Below, piece by piece: positions 49,820 through 58,790 of a stretch of DNA of 64,000 nucleotides (position 1 is its first letter; each line of letters starts with the position of its first letter). This DNA comes from Actinopolyspora erythraea. GTDB taxonomy: Bacteria; Actinomycetota; Actinomycetes; Mycobacteriales; Pseudonocardiaceae. The stretch is taken from positions 2,046,001-2,110,000 of the forward strand of contig NZ_CP022752.1 in NCBI RefSeq assembly GCF_002263515.1. Direction: 5' to 3'. The notes under the pieces are model-generated. The model made no database searches. It saw nothing but the letters and a program-made list of their open reading frames with translations, and was not told the origin of the DNA. A program made the translations under genes and the position numbers.

Positions 49820-50953
49820 ATGAAGGCAGTCGTTTACCGGGAACCCTTCTCGGTGGAGATCTCGGAGGTGGCCGAACCCCGGATCGAACATCCCAACGAC
49901 GTGCTCGTCAGAGTGACCTCCACGGCGATCTGCGGTTCGGACCTGCACATGTACGAGGGCCGCACGGCGGCCGAACCCGGCATCGTGTTCGGGCACGAGA
50001 ACATGGGGGTGATCGAGGACGTAGGCAGTGGGGTCGCTTCGTTGATGCGCGGCGACCGCGTGGTCATGCCGTTCAACGTGGCCTGCGGGTTCTGCCGCAA
50101 CTGCATGGAGGGCAACACGGCGTTCTGCCTCACGGTCAACCCCGGGTTCGCCGGGGGAGCCTACGGCTACGTGGCCATGGGGCCCTACCCCGGAGGGCAG
50201 GCGGAGTACCTGCGCGTTCCCTTCGCCGACTTCAACTGCCTGAAGCTCCCGGCCAACGGGGAGCACGAGACGGACTTCGTGCTGCTGGCCGACATCTTCC
50301 CGACCGGATACCACGGTTGTGAACTGGCGCGGGTGAGCCCGGGTGACACGGTCGCGGTCTACGGTGCCGGGCCCGTGGGGCTGATGGCGGCCTATTCCGC
50401 GTTGCTGCGGGGAGCTTCCAGGGTCTTCGTGGTCGACCGGATTCCCGAACGGTTGACCAAGGCCGCCGAGATCGGCGCGATCCCGGTGGACTTCGCCCGT
50501 GGCGATCCGGTAGAGCTCATCAAGGACCAGACCGAGGGGGCCGGTGCCGACAAGGGGATAGACGCCGTCGGTTATCAGGCCCAGGTCTCCGACGCCTCCA
50601 GGGAGGAGCCCGCCACGGTGCTCAACTCGTTGATCGAGAGCGTCCGCCCGACGGGGCGGTTGGGAGTGCCGGGGCTGTACGTTCCGTCCGATCCCGGTGG
50701 GCCCACCGAGAACGCCAAGCACGGCATGCTCTCCGTGGCGGTAGGGCGCATGTTCGAGAAGGGCCAGGTCATGGGGACCGGCCAGTGCAACGTCAAACGC
50801 TACAACCGCCAGCTGCGGGATCTGATCATAGCCGAGCGGGCCCAACCCAGCTTCGTGGTCTCCCACGAACTGCCGTTGGGGGAGGCTCCCGGTGCATACA
50901 GCAAGTTCGACCAGCGCGTCGAGGGCTACACGAAGGTCGTGCTGCACCCCTGA
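49820..50953 (+). CDS. Zinc-dependent alcohol dehydrogenase, glutathione-independent formaldehyde dehydrogenase-like
   Basis: A 377-residue medium-chain dehydrogenase. The catalytic zinc site is ICGSDLHMYEGR (Cys) and GHENMGVIEDVG (His-Glu); the structural zinc loop CGFCRNCMEGNTAFC has four cysteines; the NAD site is VAVYGAGPVGLMAAYSA. The extended loop and the VGYQAQ segment match the glutathione-independent formaldehyde dehydrogenase subgroup, which acts on free formaldehyde or other aldehydes and alcohols. ATG 49820 follows GGAAGG by a long spacer. It stands alone. The substrate is not certain. Confidence 0.85.
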   Translation: MKAVVYREPFSVEISEVAEPRIEHPNDVLVRVTSTAICGSDLHMYEGRTAAEPGIVFGHENMGVIEDVGSGVASLMRGDRVVMPFNVACGFCRNCMEGNTAFCLTVNPGFAGGAYGYVAMGPYPGGQAEYLRVPFADFNCLKLPANGEHETDFVLLADIFPTGYHGCELARVSPGDTVAVYGAGPVGLMAAYSALLRGASRVFVVDRIPERLTKAAEIGAIPVDFARGDPVELIKDQTEGAGADKGIDAVGYQAQVSDASREEPATVLNSLIESVRPTGRLGVPGLYVPSDPGGPTENAKHGMLSVAVGRMFEKGQVMGTGQCNVKRYNRQLRDLIIAERAQPSFVVSHELPLGEAPGAYSKFDQRVEGYTKVVLHP

Positions 50954-51217
50954 GCACCGCCGCAGCCGGATCCGGGAGGGTGCGCGACACCGGTGCCGGT
51001 CCTCGGTGGTGGCGAGTGCGGTCGAGTGCCCGGTCGGGGCTCCCGGCCGGACGCTTCGCGTGACCGGCGGTCGAGTTCGGCGGCGGTCACATCGAACCGG
51101 TCCGTGCCGAAAACCCCGTTCCGCACCACGTGCCGCCGCGGTTTCGCGAGAATCCCACGGGGGGCGATCGTCGAAGGGCCGCCCCTCGGCGGAGAGGCGA
51201 GACCGGGAGACTCCACC

Positions 51218-51601
51218 TTGGACGACATCGCTGACTGGGTCGACGACCGGATGCACTGGCACGCCTATGTCGAAGCGGACGACCCCTACGGCGGACGCAG
51301 CGACCGCAGGGAGCGGCTGGCGCGCAGGCCGGACCGCGTGCTGCACACGCCCGACGACGCCGCGGAGTGGGTGGCCGAGATGACCCGTAAACACGCGCTG
51401 CGCCGCCGAATACGGTTGCTGGGTGAGCGCGCGTGGGCGGAACTGGCCGACGAGGACCAGATCAGCCGCGACCTCGAACGTGACCTGGAAGTACTGTGCC
51501 ACGGTCATTCGCTGCACACCGACGTTCCGCGTGAGAGCGACTGGCTGCGGTTGCACGTCGAGGCGGTCGACGACGGCGAGTGCGGGCTCACCTGCCGGTG
51601 A
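51218..51601 (+). CDS. Hypothetical protein
   Basis: A 127-residue soluble protein rich in charged residues and predicted mostly helical: DDIADWVDDRMHWHAYVEAD, TPDDAAEWVAEMTRKHALRR, RIRLLGERAWAELADEDQ. TTG 51218 is preferred, with GGGAGA upstream, and ATG 51251 is the alternative. Two cysteines near the C-terminus (CGLTC) and several His are present, but no known motif. I do not recognise the family. It precedes the DUF574 methyltransferase. Confidence 0.5.
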   Translation: MDDIADWVDDRMHWHAYVEADDPYGGRSDRRERLARRPDRVLHTPDDAAEWVAEMTRKHALRRRIRLLGERAWAELADEDQISRDLERDLEVLCHGHSLHTDVPRESDWLRLHVEAVDDGECGLTCR

Positions 51602-51719
51602 CGGTCCGATTCCTCGGCGGGGAACCTCGGCGCCTCGGCCGCGAGTGGCTCGCCCGAAGCGATCGGCCCCGGGCACCCGTCTTCGACCGAGACCGCCGCC
51701 CGGACTCGCCCGGCCGCCG

Positions 51720-52619
51720 GTGGTCGAAAGACCGCGGCGTGTTCCGGGAGGGCGCTACTGGAATCCCCGCCCGGACCAGCACGGCGGGCTTCGGGAGGAC
51801 ATCATCGACGAGCGGAACCACGAGGCGGACCTCGGTGACGAGCCCGACCTGAGCAGGCCGAACCTGGCCCGGATGTACGATTACTTCCTCGGCGGATCCG
51901 CCAATTTCGACATCGACCGACGGGTGGCCGACGCGGCCGCCGAGCGCGCACCGGCCTCGGTCACCTTCGCCGTCGAGAACCGGGCCTTCCTGCGACGCGT
52001 GGTGCGCTACCTGCTCGACGCGGGCATCGACCAGTTCCTCGATCTGGGATCCGGTGTCCCCACGGCGGGCAATGTCCACGAGATCGCCGGTGAGCGCGAT
52101 CCGCGGGCGCGAGTGGCCTACGTGGATCACGAGCCGGTCGCCGTGGCTCACGCCCAACGGCTGCTGCGGGACTCGCCCAACGTCACGATCACGCGGGCCG
52201 ACGCGCGAGACACCGCGACGGTGCTGAACGCGTCGGGGGTCGCCGGGCTGCTCGACTTCGACCGTCCGGTGGCCGTGCTCGCCGTGGCACTGCTGCACGC
52301 CATCCCGGACGACGACGATCCGGGCGCCATGCTCGCCGCCTACCGCGATGCCTGCGCGCCGGGAAGCGCCCTGGCCGTGTCCCACCTCTCCGGAACCGCT
52401 TTCACCTCGGCCGAGCAGCAGGCGGTGCGTGAACTGCTCGAAGCGACCCCCACTCCCGTCACCCTCCGGGACGAGCGGGCGATCGGCCGGTTGCTCACCG
52501 GATACCGGCTGGCCGAGCCGGGACTGGTGTTGTTGCCCGACTGGCGTCCCGACGACGAGACCCCACCCCGCCATCCCGCCGCCCACGCCAACGGTTACGC
52601 GGCCGTCGGATGGTGCTGA
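51720..52619 (+). CDS. SAM-dependent methyltransferase, DUF574 family
   Basis: An actinobacterial class I methyltransferase of the DUF574 group, often many copies per genome and with unknown substrates. The family N-terminal signature RPNLARMYDYFLGGSANFDIDRR is split here as RPNLARMYDYFLGG then SANFDID; SAM binding is FLDLGSGVPTAGNVHE with Asp in ARVAYVDHEP, and VAVLAVALLHAIPDDDDPG follows. The start is unclear. The frame has no ATG, and GTG 51720 has no ribosome binding site. A good GGGAGGA at 51793-51799 sits just before two ATC codons (51801, 51804). The C-terminal end is normal. No partner gene is evident. Confidence 0.8.
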   Translation: MVERPRRVPGGRYWNPRPDQHGGLREDIIDERNHEADLGDEPDLSRPNLARMYDYFLGGSANFDIDRRVADAAAERAPASVTFAVENRAFLRRVVRYLLDAGIDQFLDLGSGVPTAGNVHEIAGERDPRARVAYVDHEPVAVAHAQRLLRDSPNVTITRADARDTATVLNASGVAGLLDFDRPVAVLAVALLHAIPDDDDPGAMLAAYRDACAPGSALAVSHLSGTAFTSAEQQAVRELLEATPTPVTLRDERAIGRLLTGYRLAEPGLVLLPDWRPDDETPPRHPAAHANGYAAVGWC

Positions 52620-52732
52620 GACCGGTGGTGCGCCTCCAGCGAGAGACCACGCCCCGGGGTGAACTCGCCCGAAGGGTCCCGGGCGGGACTTCGCTCGGGC
52701 CCCTTCGTCAGCGACGTGACGTGGAACGGTCG

Positions 52733-53640
52733 TCAGGGATGGCTCCGCGGGTAGCTGGTCTGGTTGTCGGCGTTGACCTCGGCTGCCCGGTCGTTGATGA
52801 CGTTCTCGATGGTGCCGACCCACTGCCGTGGTCGGCCCGCCACAGCCACAGGTGGTCGGCTGTGACGTCGGAACTGTTGACGTCCAGCGAGACGTAGGCG
52901 CGCCCGACGTGCGCACCACCCACCCGGAAGAACACGTCCTGGAGCGAGGTGGGGGTGTCCGCGTGGTCGGCGTTCGATCCCTCGGGGCCGATCTCGACGA
53001 GCTCGGCGGAGTTCCGCGCACCGGCGTCGATCAGCAGTCCCGCCAGTTTCACCCCGTCGACGTCGCCGACTCGGATCGCCGCGTTGCCGTTCTCCGGGAC
53101 CAGGGTAACCAGTCCCAGCGCCAGCACCACCCTGTTTGGGTCGGAGACGTCGATCGCCTCGTCGAGGTGGTACGCGACCGGGGTGAACAGCAGGTTCTTG
53201 CCCTGGTCCAGCGCGGCGTTGATGGTCGCCGCCGAGTCACCCGGCTTGGCCACGAAGAAGTCCGCCAGCGAGACGCTGGAACCGTCCGGCGTGCCGTTCG
53301 TCCAGCTCGGACCGCCGGAGTTCTCGCGCATCTCGGGGACGAACACGTTGTACTCGCCGGAGTCGTCGATGTAGCGGAACGGTTCCTCCCGTATCTTCGG
53401 CACCCGGTCGACCACGGTGTGGGAGGGGCGGGGAAGTTGGCCCCGGGGGAACCGGGGCTGCCCGCGAACACCATGTTCCACACCGATCCGGACCAGCCCC
53501 GTCCAGTTCGGTGCTGCGGGCGAAGAACTGCTGCTGCGAACCGGACCGGACCAGCCCGTCGATCTCCGAGTCGGCGATCAGACCGCGACGGACCCGCTGG
53601 GCGAGCTCGGTTCTCCGGCTGGCGGTGATCGCTCGTCGGC
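52733..53640 (-). pseudogene. Remnant of a secreted beta-helix (coagulation factor 5/8-type) protein
   Basis: Four pieces of one family are found in order across three frames. GLIADSEIDGLVRSGSQQQF is at about 53590, and GWSGSVWNMVFAGSPGSPG follows after a frame change. Then comes a long piece from HTVVDRVPKIREEPFRYID through DSAATINAALDQGKNLLFTP to HLWLWRADHGSG. Finally, in another frame, VGTIENVINDRAAEVNADN is followed by QTSYPRSHP and the stop at 52733. The last piece is the normal C-terminus of this family, so a stretch of a hundred or more residues between ADHG and it is deleted. The N-terminus with its signal peptide is gone too. It must be non-functional. Confidence 0.75.
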
Positions 53641-53714
53641 CCGTCGCACAGGCGAGTCCGACTCGTCCGGCGGTGGCCGTCGCTCCTGGCGCGGCGAGCA
53701 GCGGCCACCGCTTC

Positions 53715-54482
53715 TCACGACCAGGGGACCGTCGACGCCCGTGCCGGATCGGCGCGGCACGCGTCGAGGTAGCGGCGGGCGATCAGCTCCACCACCTCGG
53801 GAGCCCCCGCCAACGGTTCCGCCGTCGCCCTGGAGTGCGTCTCCCGCAGCCACCGGTGGAACAGCCCGGGGGCCAGCAGGTAGGGCGCGACGAACTCCCC
53901 GCCGGAGCCCGCCGCGCACACTTCGGCCGTGCGCGGGTGCGCCGACGTGACGTAGGTGGCTCGCAGGGCCTTCCCCCCGGGGTGTACCAACCGCCCGAGC
54001 AGGTCGGCGGCGCGGTTCACGTCCTCGAGCGCGCGTTCGTCGGAGGACCCTGCGGCGGCGAACACCACGGGGTCGCCGGGGCACCAGCCCGCCTCCCGCA
54101 ACCTGCGCAGCATCGCCCGCGCCAACTCGGGTGCGGGCCCCAACGGCTCGGCAACCACCACCTCGGCTTCGTGTCCGCTCTCGGCGAGTTGGGCGGGCAG
54201 GTCGGTGCGCACGTGGTAACCGGCGGCCAGAAAGGCCGGGACCACGACGACCCGCCCGTCCATCCCGCGCAGCGCTTCGGACACCGCGGGGCCTACGACG
54301 TCCACATTGGCCGTCCTCACGGTGGTTCCCAGCGTTCGCCCGACGGCGTGCGCCAGTCGTCGGAGCACCCGGCCGCCGCGCGGGTCGCGGGTGCCGTGCG
54401 CCACCAGCAGCAGACCGGCTCCGGTGCCCGGATCCCCGATCTCCCGGTGAGCGGTGGAGTGGGTGGTGTGCTCGCGGCTCAA
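53715..54482 (-). CDS. Sirohydrochlorin chelatase-like protein (CbiX/SirB)
   Basis: A 255-residue protein of the CbiX/SirB class II chelatase family, which puts iron into sirohydrochlorin for siroheme, the cofactor of NirB. It has two related halves: LLVAHGTRDPRGGRVLRRLA with the catalytic His, and VVVVPAFLAAGYHVRTDLP with the second; FAAAGSSDERALEDV and APYLLAPGLFHR form the repeat. TTG 54482 overlaps the nirD stop as TTGA and has GAGGTGG upstream; a GTG at 54515 is the alternative. As the last gene of the nitrite reductase operon it fits siroheme supply. Metal choice is inferred. Confidence 0.85.
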   Translation of the reverse strand: MSREHTTHSTAHREIGDPGTGAGLLLVAHGTRDPRGGRVLRRLAHAVGRTLGTTVRTANVDVVGPAVSEALRGMDGRVVVVPAFLAAGYHVRTDLPAQLAESGHEAEVVVAEPLGPAPELARAMLRRLREAGWCPGDPVVFAAAGSSDERALEDVNRAADLLGRLVHPGGKALRATYVTSAHPRTAEVCAAGSGGEFVAPYLLAPGLFHRWLRETHSRATAEPLAGAPEVVELIARRYLDACRADPARASTVPWS

Positions 54483-54802
54483 CTGGTGGCCACCTCGACC
54501 ACACCGGCTCGGCACCGCACGGGATAGGTGGGCAGCCGCGCTTCAGGGTCGTCCAGGCACTGCCCGCTGCGCAGCGAGAACACCTGCTTGTGCATGGGGG
54601 AGGCCACCGTCGGTTCCCCCCGTCTGTCGCCGACGATGCCGCGGCTGATCACGCCCGCCCCGCTGAACGGATCCACGTTTCCCAGCGCGAACAGTTCGTC
54701 ATCGCCGGTGCGGAACAGTGCCACGGGGTGTCCCCGGACGAGAGCCGCGACCCCGAACTCGGTCGGTACTTCCGGTTCCCGGCAGACAGCGTGCCACCTC
54801 AT
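54479..54802 (-). CDS. nirD: Nitrite reductase small subunit (Rieske-type)
   Basis: A 107-residue NirD subunit with a Rieske-like fold: MRWHAVCREPEVPTEFGVAA, FALGNVDPFSGAGVISRGIV and GEPTVASPMHKQVFSLRSG. It lacks the Cys/His cluster ligands of true Rieske proteins (FALGNVDPFSGA in place of a CxH motif), as is usual for NirD. ATG 54802 overlaps the nirB stop as ATGA. It works with NirB in the reduction of nitrite to ammonium. Confidence 0.92.
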   Translation of the reverse strand: MRWHAVCREPEVPTEFGVAALVRGHPVALFRTGDDELFALGNVDPFSGAGVISRGIVGDRRGEPTVASPMHKQVFSLRSGQCLDDPEARLPTYPVRCRAGVVEVATS

Positions 54803-57342
54803 GCCGAAACCTCCTCGGTGACGGTGTTTCCTCCGGTCGTGGGGACCGGCATGGGCAGATCGGTCGGTTCCGGGCGGATCTGCCCGCGCTCCTCGGTGAA
54901 ACGGATGGTGGGGTCGGGGGCGTCCGGTGCGTTCACGAACGAGACGAACCGCGAGAGCTTCTCGGGGTCGTTGAGCACCGCCCCCCACTCGTCGGTGTAG
55001 TTCTCGGTGTGGCGTGCCATGGCGGCTTCGAGGTCCGCCGCGATTCCCAGACTGTCCTCGACGACCACCTCGCGCACGTGTTCCAGGCCGTTGTCGAACG
55101 ACTCGATCCAGCCCGCCGTCCGCTGCAGGCGCTCCGCCGTGCGGATGTAGAACATCAGGAACCGGTCGATGACCCGGATCAGTTCATCGTCGGTCAGATC
55201 GGAGGCCAACAGCTCGGCGTGCCTGGGGCTGAACCCGCCGTTGCCGCCCACGTAGAGGTTCCAGCCCCGCTCGGTGGCGATCACCCCGAAGTCCTTCGAC
55301 CTAGCCTCGGCGCACTCCCTGGCACAGCCGGAGACCCCCGCCTTGATCTTGTGCGGGGCTCGCAACCCCCGGTAGCGCATCTCCAGCCTGATGGCCATGG
55401 TCACCGAATCCTGCACCCCGTAACGACACCAGTCGGTTCCCACGCAGGACTTCACGGTTCGCAGGGCCTTGCCGTAGGCGTGGCCGGACTCGAAACCGGC
55501 CTCCACCAGTCTGCGCCATATCTCGGGCAGCTGCTCCACCCTGGCCCCGAACATGTCGATGCGCTGTCCACCCGTGATCTTGGTGTAGAGGCCGAACTCG
55601 GTGGCCACCTGCCCCAGCGTGATCAGCTTGTCCGGGGTGATCTCGCCGCCCGGCACGCGTGGAACGACGGAGTAGGTGCCGTTGCGCTGCATGTTGGCGA
55701 GGAAGCGGTCGTTGGTGTCCTGCAGCCCGGCCTGTTCGTCGTCGAGGATGTGCGAGGCGGTCGAACCGGCGAGGATGGAGGCCACCGCGGGCTTGCAGAT
55801 GTCACACCCCCGTCCGGTGCCGTACTCGGCTATCAGCCGGGAGAAGGTCGTGATCCCGGTGGCGCGAACGATCTCGAACAGCTCCGAACGGGACTGCGGG
55901 AAGTGCTCGCACAGCGCGTCGGAGGTCGCCACGCCCGCTTCGTCCAGCAGGTTCTTCAGCATCGGGACGCAGGACCCGCAGCCGGTGCCCGCCTTGGTGC
56001 ACGACTTGATGCCGGCCACGTCCTCGGCGGCCCCGGAGGAGATGACCTCGGCGATGTCCGTCTTGCGGACGTTGTGGCAGGAGCACACGGTCGCCTCGTC
56101 CGGGAGTGCCCCCGCCGTCGGCCCGCCGGACTGGGACGCCGGCAACAGCAGCTGCTCGGGTGGCCCGGGAAGGGGACCACCCGTGAGCGGTCGGAGAACG
56201 TCATAGGCCCCGGCGTCGCCGACCAGTACGCCGCCGAGCAGGGTGGTGGCGTCGTCGTCCAGCACGAGTTTTGCGTAGGTGCCCTGCGCGTTGTTGGCGT
56301 AGACGACCTCCAGCGCGCCCTCGGAGTCCCCGTGGGCGTCACCGAAACTGGCCACGTCCACCCCGACGAGCTTCAACTTGGTCGCACCGTCGGCGCCCTC
56401 GAACTCGGCGGCGCCCCCTCCGGTCAGTTGTTCGGCCACCGCCGCGGCCATCCGGTAGCCGGGGGCGACCAGCCCGTGGCACTGCCCCCGGACCGCCGCG
56501 CATTCCCCGATGGCCCAGACGTGCGGGTCCTCGGTCCGGCAGCCACCGTCCACGAGAAAGCCCCCGCGCTCACCGCGAGGCAGTCCGGAGGAATCGGCGA
56601 GTTCGTCGCGGGGCCGGATTCCCGCGGAGAACACCAGCAGCCCGGTGTCGATCTCGGTGCCGTCGGTCAACTCCACCGAACCGACCCCACCGTCCTCCCC
56701 GGCGTGGACACTCGCGGTGGCGACTCCGGTGTGCACCTCGATCCCCAGGTCACCGACGAGCCGGGCCAGTACCGCTCCGCCGCCCTCGTCGACCTGGACC
56801 GGCATGAGCCTCGGTGCCACCTCCACCACGTGGGGACGCATCCCGAGGGTCCGCAGCGCGTCGGCCGCCTCCAGCCCCAGCAGACCACCGCCCACCACCA
56901 CACCGTCGGTGCCGGGCGATGCCGCCGCGCGGATCCCGTCGAGGTCCTCCAGCGTGCGGTACACGTGACACCCCGCGAGGTCGGCACCCGGTACCGGAGG
57001 TACGAAGGGGCGTGATCCGGTGGCGAGCACCAGCGCGTCGTAGCGCAGGGACTCGCCGGTGGTGGTGCTGACTCTGCGCTCGGCGCGGTCGATGGCGGTG
57101 GCCCCCACTTCGGTGCGCAGTTCCACCCGCCGGTCCCGCCGCGTCTCGGGAGTGAGCAGGCTCAGCCCCTCGGCGGTGGTCTCGGCCATGTACGAGGACA
57201 GCGCCACCCGGTCGTAGGCCGGATGCGCCTCCTCGCCGAGCACCACGACTCGCCAGTTCTCCGCCGTGTCGCGTTCGCGGATCTCCTCGATCAGTCGGTG
57301 GCCGACCATGCCGTGACCGATGATGACCAGTGTCTTGTTCAT
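54799..57342 (-). CDS. nirB: NAD(P)H nitrite reductase large subunit
   Basis: An 847-residue siroheme enzyme reducing nitrite to ammonium. Order of domains: FAD/NAD oxidoreductase (1-300; VIIGHGMVGHRLIEEI, VVVGGGLLGLEAADAL), BFD-like [2Fe-2S] domain with ATVCSCHNVRKTDIAEV and GTGCGSCVPM (about 415-480), ferredoxin-like half domain, and the siroheme/[4Fe-4S] domain with SCVGTDWCRYG and GVSGCARECAEA (about 620-670). ATG 57342 overlaps the previous stop as ATGA. Part of the assimilatory nitrate operon. Confidence 0.95.
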   Translation of the reverse strand: MNKTLVIIGHGMVGHRLIEEIRERDTAENWRVVVLGEEAHPAYDRVALSSYMAETTAEGLSLLTPETRRDRRVELRTEVGATAIDRAERRVSTTTGESLRYDALVLATGSRPFVPPVPGADLAGCHVYRTLEDLDGIRAAASPGTDGVVVGGGLLGLEAADALRTLGMRPHVVEVAPRLMPVQVDEGGGAVLARLVGDLGIEVHTGVATASVHAGEDGGVGSVELTDGTEIDTGLLVFSAGIRPRDELADSSGLPRGERGGFLVDGGCRTEDPHVWAIGECAAVRGQCHGLVAPGYRMAAAVAEQLTGGGAAEFEGADGATKLKLVGVDVASFGDAHGDSEGALEVVYANNAQGTYAKLVLDDDATTLLGGVLVGDAGAYDVLRPLTGGPLPGPPEQLLLPASQSGGPTAGALPDEATVCSCHNVRKTDIAEVISSGAAEDVAGIKSCTKAGTGCGSCVPMLKNLLDEAGVATSDALCEHFPQSRSELFEIVRATGITTFSRLIAEYGTGRGCDICKPAVASILAGSTASHILDDEQAGLQDTNDRFLANMQRNGTYSVVPRVPGGEITPDKLITLGQVATEFGLYTKITGGQRIDMFGARVEQLPEIWRRLVEAGFESGHAYGKALRTVKSCVGTDWCRYGVQDSVTMAIRLEMRYRGLRAPHKIKAGVSGCARECAEARSKDFGVIATERGWNLYVGGNGGFSPRHAELLASDLTDDELIRVIDRFLMFYIRTAERLQRTAGWIESFDNGLEHVREVVVEDSLGIAADLEAAMARHTENYTDEWGAVLNDPEKLSRFVSFVNAPDAPDPTIRFTEERGQIRPEPTDLPMPVPTTGGNTVTEEVSA

Positions 57343-58790
57343 GCCGCACCCTCCTGTGTCGGGGAGTCGGTTCCGGTGGGGACGTGTCCACTGGACGAGG
57401 CGGCCAGCGCCCCGCAGAGTTCGCGCACGGCACCGACGCAGCTTCCGCAGCCGGTGGTGGCGCGCGTGGCCGCGGCCAGGGCGGGCACGTCCCTCGCTCC
57501 GTCCTGGAACGCCGCTGTCAGCGCGGAGCGGGAGACGTTGTTGCAGTGGCACAGCACCGGGTCGGGCGTTGTGCGTCCCGCGGCCTCGAAGCGGGTGGGC
57601 GAGCCGAGCAGCGTGGCCAGCCGGTCCGGTGGAACCGGCATTCCGGCCTCGTAGAGCTGACTCAGCTTGGCGATCGCCTCCGGCAGCCCGACCAGCGTGG
57701 CGGCGAGGACTCGGTCCTCCCGCAGCGCCAGGCGTGCGTAACGGCGGCGCTTGGGATCGTTGATCGTGACGTGCTCGACCCACCGGGCCTCCCCGGTGAG
57801 CAGTTCCGGATCGCCGATGCAGGCCAGTTCGAGGCCGGCGCCACGAGTGCGCAGGAGGTCACCGCCTCCCCGGTGAGAACCGGCCCGGCCCGTCAGCAGG
57901 ACCCCGGCCAGGTTCTCGGCCTGCTCCCAGTGGCCGTCGAGCGAGTTCGCGTCCCCTCCGGTGGGTTCGGCGCAGCTTCCCAGCGCGTGAACACGCGGGT
58001 CGCTGCTTCGCAGTTCCGCGTCGACCACGATCCCCCGCGAGACCCGCAGTCCGGCCTCGCTCGCCAGCGCGGTCTCCGGTCGCGTTCCGGTACGCGGCAC
58101 CAGTGCGTCGGTGGAGATCGCCTGCCCCGAGGCGAGCACCAGTTTGCCGGGCAGCAGTTCGGTGACGGCCTCACCCGTGAACACGTTCACGCCGTTGTCG
58201 CGCAGCGTGCTCGCGACGACGGCGGCCGCGGCCCGGTCCACCCAGCTTCGCATCAGGTGCTGCCCGCGATGTACCAGGGAGACCTCGTAGCCGCCGAGGG
58301 CCAGCGCGTGTGCCGTCTCCACCCCGCTGGGGCCGCCGCCGAGTACGGTCACCGTCGCGTCCGAGGCCAGTTCGCGGTGCAGCCGGTGGCACTCGAACGG
58401 ATCGCGCAGCCACCGGATTCCTCTCGTGGCGGAGCCGGTGGTGTCCCCGATCCCCGGCAGGTCCGGTGCCACGGGGCTGGTTCCGGTGGCCAGCACCAGG
58501 GTGTCGTAGCCGTGGACCCGCCCGTGCTCGGTTCGCACCACGCGTCGCTGCCGGTCGATCCCGGTGACCCGCGTGCCTCGGTGCACCCGTACCGGTTCGG
58601 GGTGGGTGGGCAGCGCCGCGAGCTCCGGTTCGAGCCCGGCGGAGAGGACGGCGGGTAGCAGGACGGGGTTGTGGGGGGCGTGCTCCCGGGCGTCGAGGAC
58701 GGTGATGCTTCCGGGGTAGCCCTGCTCCAGCAGTCGTTCGACCAGTCGGTGGGACGCCGGGCAGTCCCCGATGATCACGAGCCGGCTCAT
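57339..58790 (-). CDS. FAD-dependent oxidoreductase with BFD domain, NasB-like nitrate reductase electron transfer subunit
   Basis: A 483-residue pyridine nucleotide-disulfide-type oxidoreductase: FAD site MSRLVIIGDCPASHRLVE, NAD site VTVLGGGPSGVETAHALAL, and a C-terminal BFD-like [2Fe-2S] domain (VLCHCNNVSRSAL, TTGCGSCVGAV, about 415-460). It lies between nasC and nirB and overlaps both by 4 bases. By context it passes electrons from NAD(P)H to the nitrate reductase, like NasB; a role with NirB is also possible. ATG 58790. Confidence 0.85.
   Translation of the reverse strand: MSRLVIIGDCPASHRLVERLLEQGYPGSITVLDAREHAPHNPVLLPAVLSAGLEPELAALPTHPEPVRVHRGTRVTGIDRQRRVVRTEHGRVHGYDTLVLATGTSPVAPDLPGIGDTTGSATRGIRWLRDPFECHRLHRELASDATVTVLGGGPSGVETAHALALGGYEVSLVHRGQHLMRSWVDRAAAAVVASTLRDNGVNVFTGEAVTELLPGKLVLASGQAISTDALVPRTGTRPETALASEAGLRVSRGIVVDAELRSSDPRVHALGSCAEPTGGDANSLDGHWEQAENLAGVLLTGRAGSHRGGGDLLRTRGAGLELACIGDPELLTGEARWVEHVTINDPKRRRYARLALREDRVLAATLVGLPEAIAKLSQLYEAGMPVPPDRLATLLGSPTRFEAAGRTTPDPVLCHCNNVSRSALTAAFQDGARDVPALAAATRATTGCGSCVGAVRELCGALAASSSGHVPTGTDSPTQEGAA

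Noticed and set aside
49535..51676. Very long minus-strand open frame across the dehydrogenase
   Set aside because: It is antisense to a zinc dehydrogenase with all catalytic residues and shows no family pattern.
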